64,000 nt of DNA from Candidatus Zymogenaceae bacterium (GTDB taxonomy: Bacteria; Desulfobacterota; Zymogenia; Zymogenales; Zymogenaceae), in the NCBI GenBank assembly GCA_016931225.1, contig JAFGFE010000039.1, positions 62,001 through 126,000 of the forward strand. The letters run 5' to 3'. Positions 44,129 to 51,572 of this stretch are shown one piece after another (position 1 is the stretch's first letter; each line of letters begins with the position of its first letter). Under the pieces are notes generated by a model. The model was not told the origin of the DNA. It did no database searches and saw nothing but the letters and a program-made list of their open reading frames with translations. Position numbers and translations under genes: made by a program.

Positions 44129-44914
44129 ATGGAGTATTCGCATCTATTGCTTGAGAAAAGAGAGGGTGTGCTCATTATCATCCTGAATCGCCCGGAGGTG
44201 AGAAACGCACTTTCCGTCGATCTCTTGTCCGAGCTGCATCGGGCCCTGGTAGATGCCGAAGCCGATGAAGGCGTCGACGTGGTAATCATCACCGGTGCAG
44301 GAAAGGCCTTTTCCTCCGGCATCGATGCGTCCGATTTCGCCTTCTTCACCGTCATGGAGGGTGACACCGAATATGAAAAACTCCAAGACGCCTTCGGATC
44401 CATTACGGTTCTGTCCGACATGACGAAGCCCACCATCGCCGCGGTCAACGGTGCGGCGGTAACCGGCGCATTCGAGCTGGTGCTCAGATGCGATGTGGTG
44501 ATTGCTTCCGAATCTGCGCGATTCGCCGATACCCACGCCCGGGTGGGCATCATTCCCGGCGGAGGCATGACCCAGATTCTTCCCCGACTGGTGGGGGCCG
44601 CCCGGGCCAGGGATATCTCTTTTACGGGCCGGTTCATCGGTGCCACCGAAGCCTATGATATGGGACTTGTGAGCCGGGTGGTGCCGGACGACGTTCTGAT
44701 GGACGAGGCGCTGTCCGCGGCGGCCCAGATGCGCCTGTGCCCGAAGGATGCACTCAGAGAGATTAAAAACCTCATCAACCGCGGTCTGGAGCTTCCCCTG
44801 GGCGAAGGTCTTCTTCTGGAACAGGATGCGTTCAACCGATGGCGTCGATCCATCGACCCGGCTCGGTCCGCTGGCGCCTTGAAGACCATCGCACGAAACA
44901 AGGATAATAAATAA
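44129..44914 (+). CDS. Enoyl-CoA hydratase/isomerase family protein
   Basis: A 261-residue crotonase-fold enzyme: VLIIILNRPEVRNALSVDLLSEL, oxyanion-hole residues in GKAFSSGIDASDF and AAVNGAAVTGAFELVLRCDVVIASESARFADTHARVGIIPGGGMTQILPRLVG. The first catalytic glutamate is kept in GAFELVL, but the second position reads G in VGIIPGGG, as in several isomerase or other crotonase subfamilies, so the exact reaction is open. Closely related to the second crotonase at 46709. Its stop overlaps the HEAT-protein start (TAATG). Confidence 0.88.
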   Translation: MEYSHLLLEKREGVLIIILNRPEVRNALSVDLLSELHRALVDAEADEGVDVVIITGAGKAFSSGIDASDFAFFTVMEGDTEYEKLQDAFGSITVLSDMTKPTIAAVNGAAVTGAFELVLRCDVVIASESARFADTHARVGIIPGGGMTQILPRLVGAARARDISFTGRFIGATEAYDMGLVSRVVPDDVLMDEALSAAAQMRLCPKDALREIKNLINRGLELPLGEGLLLEQDAFNRWRRSIDPARSAGALKTIARNKDNK

Positions 44915-45921
44915 TGAGGGCGTCCCCCCGGAAGAGACGATGGATCTTGCTGTTGACAGCGGCTGTGGTGCTGTGCGGGGCCCTCTGGGTGTGTCTCCTT
45001 TCCCGGGGGCGCACCGCCGCCCTTTTTTTTCCCCTGCCGTACGGCGTACCGGGTGAGATCATCGTCATAGACAGCGCTACATCGGGGCCCATACCCGACG
45101 CCGTGGTTCGCGCCGAATGGTGGTGCCACGACAATCCCCTGCCCGACGGCCCCGGTTCCTTTACGGTGATGTCCGAGGCGACGACCGATGCGGAGGGTCG
45201 GGCCGGTCTGACCGTGCCGAAAAGAAGGGGAGGCTGGTTCGGATGTTCCCTTGCCGTTACGATATCAAAACCGGGATACATTCCCGCGGGAATCCTGGTT
45301 GATCCGGTAAATATACCTCTCCCCGAGTCGGTGGCCACATGGCCGTTCAGGACGACGGTATCGATTGCGGAGTTTCCCGAAACGCTGACGGTGTATCTCG
45401 AATCGGCGCTTCCGGTGTATCTTTCCGCCCTTGTCGATGACGACGCGTTTATCCGCGCCGTCGCCGCCGAGGAGCTGGGCGCCCTTGAGCCGGTATTGGT
45501 GACCGAGAGGGACGAGGTGGTTCTGGCGCTGACGAACGCCCTGGACGATTCGGACGCGCAGGTCAGGCGAAACGCCGCACAGGCCCTGGGCGTTTTCGCC
45601 GATGACGCGTGCGGCTCGATGCCTGTGCTTGTGGAGCTTGTGTTCGACGAGGATGAATGGGTCCGCCTGGAGGCGTGCACCACCCTGGGGCTTCTGATGC
45701 AGGCGGGCTGTCTCCCGACCAACGGGACAATCGACGCCCTGATACGGGCGCTGTCGGATGAGTTTGCCTGGGTCCGCCGGGCCGCGGCAGAAGGATTGCG
45801 GTATGCCGGACCCGACGGGACCGGCGCCCTCGACGCCCTCACCCGAGCCTTGGAGGATGACGACGCCCAGGTCCGGGAGTACGCCGCCTGGGCGATCGAA
45901 GAGATAAGACGTGCAAAATAA
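44914..45921 (+). CDS. Membrane-anchored HEAT-repeat protein with beta-sandwich domain
   Basis: A 335-residue protein. One N-terminal membrane anchor lies at residues 10-30. A beta-sandwich resembling a carboxypeptidase-regulatory-like domain spans about 45-150 (VIDSATSGPIPDAVVRAEWWCHD, AEGRAGLTVPKRRGGWFGCSLAVTISKPGYIPAGILV). From about 165 come HEAT or PBS-lyase-type repeats, e.g. ALVDDDAFIRAVAAEELGALEPV, ALDDSDAQVRRNAAQALG and ALEDDDAQVREYAAWAIEEIRR. It is probably exposed on the outer side of the inner membrane as a binding scaffold. A shorter paralogue follows. Confidence 0.75.
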   Translation: MRASPRKRRWILLLTAAVVLCGALWVCLLSRGRTAALFFPLPYGVPGEIIVIDSATSGPIPDAVVRAEWWCHDNPLPDGPGSFTVMSEATTDAEGRAGLTVPKRRGGWFGCSLAVTISKPGYIPAGILVDPVNIPLPESVATWPFRTTVSIAEFPETLTVYLESALPVYLSALVDDDAFIRAVAAEELGALEPVLVTERDEVVLALTNALDDSDAQVRRNAAQALGVFADDACGSMPVLVELVFDEDEWVRLEACTTLGLLMQAGCLPTNGTIDALIRALSDEFAWVRRAAAEGLRYAGPDGTGALDALTRALEDDDAQVREYAAWAIEEIRRAK

Positions 45922-45960
45922 ATGGTGTTTTTTTATATATCCTGACAAGATTGGCGAATA

Positions 45961-46656
45961 ATGGCGGCTCCCCTCACGGAGGAACGAAGAAGGATCATCC
46001 TCATCTGGGTGGCGGTGTGCATCCTTATCGGGGTGTTGGTGTCCTTCCGGGGACGGTTCGCCCCGATCTTTCCCTCCCTGAAGTATGGCCCGTCGAAGGA
46101 TATCGGTGTGTACGACGCGGACACCTCACAGCCTATATCCGGCGCCGAGGTCAGGGCCGAATGGCGGTGCGGCGACTATCCTCTTTCCAACCGTTCCGGC
46201 TCGCCCAATATAACACTCGGGACCATCACCGATGAAGGCGGCCGGGCCACACTGACTATTCCCCGGGATCTGGACGAATCCTTTGAATGTCCCATGTCCG
46301 TGACGATATCGAAATCGGGGTATGTGCCGGAGAGAATACTGGTGTGCCCGACGCCCGGCTCCTTTCCCGATCAGGGAGGAGACTGGCCCTTCAGGACGAC
46401 GACGCTCGTTGCTGAGCTTCCCAAAGATCTGACGGTCGTCCTTTCGCCCGCTCCGCCGATCTATCTTTCGGCCCTCTCGGATAACGACCCGCTGATTAGG
46501 ACCATCGCCGCAGAAGAACTGGGAAAGCTCCCGGTGCTGGAAGAGGAGCGGGAAGAGGTGATTCGTGCATTGACGAACGCCCTGGATGATCAGAATCCCC
46601 AGGTCCGAGAATCCGCCGCACGGGCGATTGAGAACTTGATGTGCACGGAACAATAG
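45961..46656 (+). CDS. Shorter paralogue of the HEAT-repeat protein
   Basis: A 231-residue protein aligning with the preceding gene product: membrane anchor IILIWVAVCILIGVLVSF, then YDADTSQPISGAEVRAEWRCGDYPL, FECPMSVTISKSGYVPERILV and YLSALSDNDPLIRTIAAEELGKLPV. Only the first two HEAT repeats are kept, ending ALDDQNPQVRESAARAIENL, so about 105 C-terminal residues are missing relative to the longer copy. The shared GDWPFRTTT / ATWPFRTTV segment shows recent common origin. No obvious ribosome-binding site precedes the ATG. Confidence 0.72.
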   Translation: MAAPLTEERRRIILIWVAVCILIGVLVSFRGRFAPIFPSLKYGPSKDIGVYDADTSQPISGAEVRAEWRCGDYPLSNRSGSPNITLGTITDEGGRATLTIPRDLDESFECPMSVTISKSGYVPERILVCPTPGSFPDQGGDWPFRTTTLVAELPKDLTVVLSPAPPIYLSALSDNDPLIRTIAAEELGKLPVLEEEREEVIRALTNALDDQNPQVRESAARAIENLMCTEQ

Positions 46657-46708
46657 CGTTTAGTTTTACATATATCTGAACCGTATTTTGAACAGGGGGA
46701 ACCATTTC

Positions 46709-47446
46709 ATGTCGGAAAACCATGTACTGTATGAAAAGAAGGACGGTATCGCCGTCATCACCCTCAACCGCCCCGAGGTGAGAAACGCCCTGAACCTCGC
46801 CATGTTGTATGAAATCGAGCGGCTTTTCAAGGAGGCGGACGCAGACGATGATGTGCGGGTGATCGTCTTTACCGGCGCCGGCGACCGGGCGTTCTCCGCA
46901 GGCCTCGACCTGAGTGATTTGAGAAGCTTCATGGCGGCGGAGGAAGATCCGGACAACACGGAACTGTTCGCGGGAGAGCGGGGATTTCGCACAATTAGGG
47001 AAATGAAGAAGCCGGTCATCGCCGCAGTCAATGGGTACGCCGTCACCGGCGGTCTGGAGCTTGTTCTGGGATGCGACATAATCATCGCTGCGGACACCGC
47101 CAAGTTTGGAGACACACACGCGAAGGTGGGGGTCACCCCCGGCGCGGGTATGAGCCAAATACTTCCCCGCATCGTCGGGTCTTACAAGGCGAAGCTCATG
47201 TCGTTGACCGGGGAGTTTATGGACGTCCAGGCGGCGTATACGGCGGGGCTTGTGGCCCGGGTGGTCGAGGGAAAAGCTCTGATGGATGAGGCCATGCGGC
47301 TGGCCGGGATCATCGCCTCCTTCAACGATGAGCAGGTCCGGCGGATAAAACGGATGATCGATCGCGGCGGGGATCTCTCACTGGCCGACGGCATGGCCTT
47401 GGAGGCCCGGGAATTTGTCGAATGGAAGGAGACAAAGAGAGGCTGA
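46709..47446 (+). CDS. Enoyl-CoA hydratase/isomerase family protein, second copy
   Basis: A 245-residue crotonase. Motifs are IAVITLNRPEVRNALNLAML, GDRAFSAGLDLSDLRSF and AAVNGYAVTGGLELVLGCDIIIAADTAKFGDTHAKVGVTPGAGMSQILPRIVG. It shares the VG-PGxGM-Q-LPR segment with the first crotonase and likewise has G where many hydratases have the second catalytic Glu. ATG at 46709 is chosen for the GGGGGA 8 bases upstream, rather than a TTG at 46688. It probably acts with the acyl-CoA ligase that follows. Confidence 0.88.
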   Translation: MSENHVLYEKKDGIAVITLNRPEVRNALNLAMLYEIERLFKEADADDDVRVIVFTGAGDRAFSAGLDLSDLRSFMAAEEDPDNTELFAGERGFRTIREMKKPVIAAVNGYAVTGGLELVLGCDIIIAADTAKFGDTHAKVGVTPGAGMSQILPRIVGSYKAKLMSLTGEFMDVQAAYTAGLVARVVEGKALMDEAMRLAGIIASFNDEQVRRIKRMIDRGGDLSLADGMALEAREFVEWKETKRG

Positions 47447-47564
47447 AAAAACTCATCACCACATGATCGTAACATCACGGGAAGCATCATAAGCTTGGAT
47501 TCGGACGCGAAAAAGAGCGTCAGGTAATATATCTCATATTTCCAGTATGATCAGGAGGTATCAT

Positions 47565-49262
47565 ATGTCTGTTTCGTATGAGCAGAAACCGTGGATGGCT
47601 TTTTACGACGATCACGTACCGGAATTTCTGGACTATCCAGAAAAGCTCTATTCCGAGCGTTTTCAAGACATCGTTCGGGCGATGCCGGATGCCGTAGCGG
47701 TATACTATATGGATCGGCCCATCACCTATAGGGAACTGAATCGATACGCCGACCGCTTCGCGAATTTTATCATATCCCGGGGGTTGGTCCCCGGCGATGT
47801 GGTGGGGGTGAATCTCCCCAATCTCCCGGCCTACTATATCGCTATACAGGGCATCATGAAGGCGGGTTGCGTTCTCTCAGGCGTCAGCCCGCTCTTGACT
47901 CCCAAGGAGTTGGAATATCAGCTCAATGACTCCGGCGCGAAGATACTGGTGACGCTGGATCTTTTGTTCGGCAAGGCGGCCGAGGTGGTGGCGAAGACCG
48001 GTGTGCGGTCGGTGCTGGTCGCCGGGATAAGTGATTTTCTCCCTCCCGTCAAGAAATTTTTGGGAAAGCTCCTCAAGAAGATTCCCACAGGCGCCGTCAC
48101 GGAAGTCCCGGGTGTGGAGGTCATTCGCTATATGGAAGCCCTTGCCGGGGCGGAGGAGTCTCCGGTGCTGGTTCAGGTCGGCTTCGGGGCGCCGTGTCTG
48201 ATGCAGTACACCGGGGGCACCACCGGTCCTCCAAAGGGTGCGGTGCTCACCCAGAAGAACGTTTCCTGGCACGTGGAGCAGCTCAAGAGTTGGTTAAACC
48301 TGGATCCGGGATACGGCGCGGCCATATCCGCCTTTCCGCTGTTTCACCAGGCGGGGCTTTTTGTGGGGATGCTCTGCATGGCCATGGGTTTAAACCAGGT
48401 GGCCGTTCCGAATCCGCGGGACTTGGGATTCATCGTCAAAAATATCAAAAAATACAAACCATTCGGCATCATCAACGTTCCCACGATTTTTTTGGAGCTG
48501 ATGAAGCGGGAAGATTTTCGCGCGCTTGATTTTTCTAGCGTCAACTGGTTCGTCAGCGGGGCGGCGCCCTTTCCGGCGGACTATATCGTCGAGTTCGAAA
48601 AGATCGTGGGGAAAAACAAGCTGGTGGAGGTCATGGGCATGACCGAGACCACACCCATCACCACGGCCCTGCCGATATACGGCAAAAAAAAGGTCGGGTC
48701 GGTGGGGATTCCCATTTCCGACACCGATGTGAAGGTGGTGGACCCGGCCACGAAGGAGGTGGTGCCGGTGGGAGAGCCGGGGGAGATGGTGGTGAAGGGC
48801 CCCCAGGTCTTCACCATCGGGTATCACAACAAGCCCGAGGAGACCGCCAATACGCTCAGGGACGGGTGGATATACACCGGGGATATCGTCTCCATGGACG
48901 AGGACGGTTACTTCTTCGTGGTGGACCGGGCCAAGGATATGCTGATCGTCTCGGGCTACAAGGTGTTCACCCGGACAGTGGACGACGTTCTGATGGAGCA
49001 TGACGACATCGACATGGCGGCCACCATCGGCCTCCCCGACCCGAAGCGGCCCGGTTCAGAGCTGGTGGCCTCGGCGATCGTCCTGAAGAAGGGCGTTTCG
49101 GCGGACGACGCGGCGAAGGAGCGCATTATCGCCTACATGAAGGAGAAGGTCGCCCCTTACAAGGTCCCGAAGGTTATCGAGTTTATGGACGAGCTTCCCA
49201 TGAGCGCCGTGGGGAAAATCCTCAAGCGGGAGCTTAGGGATTCAATGGCGAAGAAGGCATAG
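47565..49262 (+). CDS. AMP-forming acyl-CoA ligase
   Basis: A 565-residue ANL-superfamily enzyme. Key segments are CLMQYTGGTTGPPKGAVLTQKN near residue 215, VEVMGMTETTPITTALPIYG, DGWIYTGDIVSMDEDGYFFVVDRAKDMLIVSGYKVFTRTVDDVLMEHDDID and a C-terminal LPMSAVGKILKRELR containing the catalytic lysine. It is related to but distinct from the two ligases near 30-34 kb. CAGGAGG lies 8 bases before ATG 47565. Substrate not predictable; with the two crotonases upstream it may start a beta-oxidation-like route. Confidence 0.9.
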   Translation: MSVSYEQKPWMAFYDDHVPEFLDYPEKLYSERFQDIVRAMPDAVAVYYMDRPITYRELNRYADRFANFIISRGLVPGDVVGVNLPNLPAYYIAIQGIMKAGCVLSGVSPLLTPKELEYQLNDSGAKILVTLDLLFGKAAEVVAKTGVRSVLVAGISDFLPPVKKFLGKLLKKIPTGAVTEVPGVEVIRYMEALAGAEESPVLVQVGFGAPCLMQYTGGTTGPPKGAVLTQKNVSWHVEQLKSWLNLDPGYGAAISAFPLFHQAGLFVGMLCMAMGLNQVAVPNPRDLGFIVKNIKKYKPFGIINVPTIFLELMKREDFRALDFSSVNWFVSGAAPFPADYIVEFEKIVGKNKLVEVMGMTETTPITTALPIYGKKKVGSVGIPISDTDVKVVDPATKEVVPVGEPGEMVVKGPQVFTIGYHNKPEETANTLRDGWIYTGDIVSMDEDGYFFVVDRAKDMLIVSGYKVFTRTVDDVLMEHDDIDMAATIGLPDPKRPGSELVASAIVLKKGVSADDAAKERIIAYMKEKVAPYKVPKVIEFMDELPMSAVGKILKRELRDSMAKKA

Positions 49263-49277
49263 TGACTTGATACCGCA

Positions 49278-49309
49278 CGCCGGGGTCGATTCGGCCCCGG
49301 CGTTTTTTT
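49278..49309 (+). terminator. Intrinsic terminator
   Basis: CGCCGGGG / CCCCGGCG stem with a 9-base loop followed by TTTTTTT, 16 bases after the ligase stop. Confidence 0.9.
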
Positions 49310-49434
49310 GTGCCCGTGCAGGTTCATTGCCCCGTTACAGGATCTCCGGCGATACGGCCGATGGATTTGGATTCAGTCGGGCCTGGGATGGGGCACGTCG
49401 TCTGTAGAACGATCCGGACGCTGAGTGCGCCCCA

Positions 49435-49914
49435 TCACTCCCAGGAGGCCTCCCAGGGGCCGGAGCCGCCCTTGGAGTAGATGATCAGCCAGTACGTCCC
49501 CGCTCCCGGAAGCGGTATCGACATATCCTGCCATATCTCGTATTCGGCGATCATCGTTACGCCCGAGGCGTCCTTTATCTGGAGCCAGAAATCGCTCTTG
49601 GAATTTTCCACGCTGACATTGATCGAAACGGTCTCGTCATGGGCGGTGACGGTCCAGGAACAGTATTCGCCGGGGCCTATCAGGTATCCGGACGCGGAGT
49701 TTGATTTCATCTCGCAGGTGGTTTCCGTCGGCACGATCATCTTGTCGAAGAGATGCACCATACCGCTGACGTAAAGCAAAGAAAGTATCCAGATAATAAA
49801 GCATATGAGTCCGATCACTCCCAGGCAGGAGAGGCTCCCGAACACGATGATTTTTTGATTCCTGGTTAAAAGCGGCTTTTTCACATCTTTTTCGCCGTTG
49901 TGCGGCTGTTCCAT
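49435..49914 (-). CDS. Single-pass membrane protein of unknown function
   Basis: A 159-residue protein: about 20 polar residues, one membrane segment at about 23-50 (IIVFGSLSCLGVIGLICFIIWILSLLYV), then an extracytoplasmic beta-rich domain of about 100 residues. The domain reads GPGEYCSWTVTAHDETVSINVSVENSKSDFWLQIKD and ends PGAGTYWLIIYSKGGSGPWEASWE, which resembles the PPC-type or emp24/GOLD-like sandwich of secreted proteins, but this is only a pattern. ATG 49914 is chosen so that the membrane segment is N-terminal; the frame extends to 49995. No neighbour suggests a role. Confidence 0.6.
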   Translation of the reverse strand: MEQPHNGEKDVKKPLLTRNQKIIVFGSLSCLGVIGLICFIIWILSLLYVSGMVHLFDKMIVPTETTCEMKSNSASGYLIGPGEYCSWTVTAHDETVSINVSVENSKSDFWLQIKDASGVTMIAEYEIWQDMSIPLPGAGTYWLIIYSKGGSGPWEASWE

Positions 49915-50174
49915 AGTTGTCTCCCGGGTACTATCCGTTATGTGTGCGGTGACGGAGGGAGGCTGTCGGCGTTTACGTCGGATATGCCCCGGCATTCACC
50001 CCTCGATCGCCTTTCGGCATCATCCCGCCCGTGATTTTTCAATACTGGAATACTTTTTCGTGCGGTAAGTGTCTGTGCGGACGGACAGGTGTTTCCGATA
50101 TACCAGATTTTTAGGGGAAAGACAAGAAGATACACAGGCTTTGTGGAGATAGAAGCGAAGGGGAACATCCCCGT
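49915..50174. other. Intergenic stretch without a recognisable gene
   Basis: These 260 bases separate the unknown membrane protein gene from uxaE, both on the minus strand. I see no supported ORF, tRNA or strong terminator; GGGGA/TCCCC just after the uxaE stop (50160-50172) could form a small hairpin without a T run. Confidence 0.5.
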
Positions 50175-51425
50175 CTATTCGTCAAAAAAGAGCCGCCTGA
50201 TGTGCCGATTAAAGATGTTTTCGTATACCTGTTCCGAGATGACCGCCTCGTACTCATCCAAAGCGTCGAGATAGCGTTCTTCCATCTCCGCCGCCACACG
50301 ATAGCCCACGTGCAACAGCTGGCGGAGGTCCGGGTTGTACAGGGGATGTGCGGGGTCGTGACGCAGTGCGTCGGCGAATTGTTTCCCGGACCATCGATCC
50401 ACATCACCGGGCGCAGGGAGGTGATCGATGTTGATGTCCACGACGGTGCTGTAGGGTTTCGTCAGCTCGGCGCGCCTGGCGTATGACTCCCGGTAAATCT
50501 CCCGGGCGATGACAAGCCCCTCGCCTCCGGACTCGGCCAGGCCGATCAGCTCCTCCAACCAGGTGGTACCGGCGGTCTTGAGGTGGACGCCGGCGTCGAA
50601 TTTTTTCAATCCGTCACGGATGGCCGGATAGATGGAGAACTTGTCCGAGCCCGAGTGGATGGAGAGCTTCAGGTTGGAAGGCAATCCGAATCGGGAGACG
50701 GCGAAATCGATAACCGCCAAATCCGCCTCGAACTCCCGGGAGAACCGCTCCACGTCCCCCACATAGTCTACCCCCTTGTTGAACCGTCCGGAAAACCGCG
50801 GGGCGATGGTTTGGACGGGTATTTTTTCATCGGCGATCGCCGCCAGGATCACCAGAAGCTCCACGGGCGTTTGGGGTGAATTGGTCTCGTCCATGGAGAT
50901 TTCCGTAATAAAGGAATCGCTTCCCTTTATCGATGCAATGTGGCGGTATATCCGCCCGGCATTGTGAACGGCGGCCAGCACCCGCCCGGCAATACGCCCA
51001 AGATCCTCGGTTGATATCTCCAGGGGGTGCTCGATACCGGGGATCCGGTGGCTCCCGACGAGGTCCCGGCGGGCCGTGATGAAGGCGGCGAGGGACGCAT
51101 CATCCACTGGCGCTCCCAGGGAGTCGGCCACGTCCAGGGTGAAGAAGTCACAGTGATCGAGGAACCGATCGACGGTGTTTGCGCCGATGTGATCGGCGTC
51201 GACGAAGTAGCGCCCGGAATAGTCGAGGTGTTGTATCGCCGCGTCCGCCCTGCGACGCTGCTCGGAAGGAGATGTGCGGGTGATTTCGTGCTCCCGGTGG
51301 GACTTGTTCCAGACCGGATCGATATCAACGCCCAATTCCCGTGCGTTCATGATCGCCCGAAGCTGAACCGCACCCTGACGGCCGAATCGATCCCCAATTC
51401 CCATGGAATATTTCCCGATTTTCAT
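50175..51425 (-). CDS. uxaE: Tagaturonate/fructuronate epimerase
   Basis: UxaE interconverts D-tagaturonate and D-fructuronate, a step described in Thermotoga maritima that lets galacturonate enter the mannonate branch. The 416-residue product has the family landmarks GIGDRFG near residue 9, VDADHIG near 92, EISMDETNSPQTPVEL, RFSGRFNKGVDYVGD, KLSIHSGSDKFSIYPAI, HLKTAGTTWLEEL and RQLLHVGYRVA, a metal-dependent TIM barrel. It starts almost directly at the GDR motif, without the longer N-terminal part I recall from other members. The ATG at 51425 is weakly preceded by GAAAG; the open frame continuing to 52538 is antisense to the transporter and not coding. Confidence 0.85.
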   Translation of the reverse strand: MKIGKYSMGIGDRFGRQGAVQLRAIMNARELGVDIDPVWNKSHREHEITRTSPSEQRRRADAAIQHLDYSGRYFVDADHIGANTVDRFLDHCDFFTLDVADSLGAPVDDASLAAFITARRDLVGSHRIPGIEHPLEISTEDLGRIAGRVLAAVHNAGRIYRHIASIKGSDSFITEISMDETNSPQTPVELLVILAAIADEKIPVQTIAPRFSGRFNKGVDYVGDVERFSREFEADLAVIDFAVSRFGLPSNLKLSIHSGSDKFSIYPAIRDGLKKFDAGVHLKTAGTTWLEELIGLAESGGEGLVIAREIYRESYARRAELTKPYSTVVDINIDHLPAPGDVDRWSGKQFADALRHDPAHPLYNPDLRQLLHVGYRVAAEMEERYLDALDEYEAVISEQVYENIFNRHIRRLFFDE

Positions 51426-51449
51426 GCGTACTTTTCTTTCGGAATATTC

Positions 51450-51479
51450 TTGACTTTTTTGCGCGCAAAGAGATATATT
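51450..51479 (+). promoter_or_regulatory. Promoter of the sugar-utilisation operon
   Basis: TTGACT at 51450-51455 and TATATT at 51474-51479, spacer 18 bases. The spacer contains the perfect palindrome TTTGCGCGCAAA (51458-51469), a plausible operator. Transcription towards the transporter would start near 51486. Confidence 0.6.
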
Positions 51480-51531
51480 TTTCACGATAGTACCACAGAT
51501 GTGGTTGCTTTTCAAAATATTTTTCACGATA
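51475..51531. repeat. 15-bp direct repeat in the divergent control region
   Basis: ATATTTTTCACGATA occurs exactly at 51475-51489 and 51517-51531, 42 bases apart, which is close to four helical turns, on either side of the inverted repeat ACCACAGATGTGGT. Likely protein-binding sites. Confidence 0.7.
51487..51515 (-). promoter_or_regulatory. Promoter of uxaE, overlapping an inverted repeat
   Basis: On the minus strand TTGAAA (51515-51510) and TACTAT (51492-51487) are 17 bases apart. The inverted repeat ACCACA-GA-TGTGGT (51492-51505) occupies the spacer next to the -10. The start would be near 51480, so this promoter faces the transporter promoter. Confidence 0.6.
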
Positions 51532-51572
51532 CTCGTTTCCATATCATCATATTTTCTATCAGGAGCGGGGAC

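Noticed and set aside
51027-51572. Upstream extension of the symporter reading frame
   Set aside because: It lies over uxaE on the other strand, while ATG 51573 has a strong ribosome-binding site and starts the known family N-terminus.
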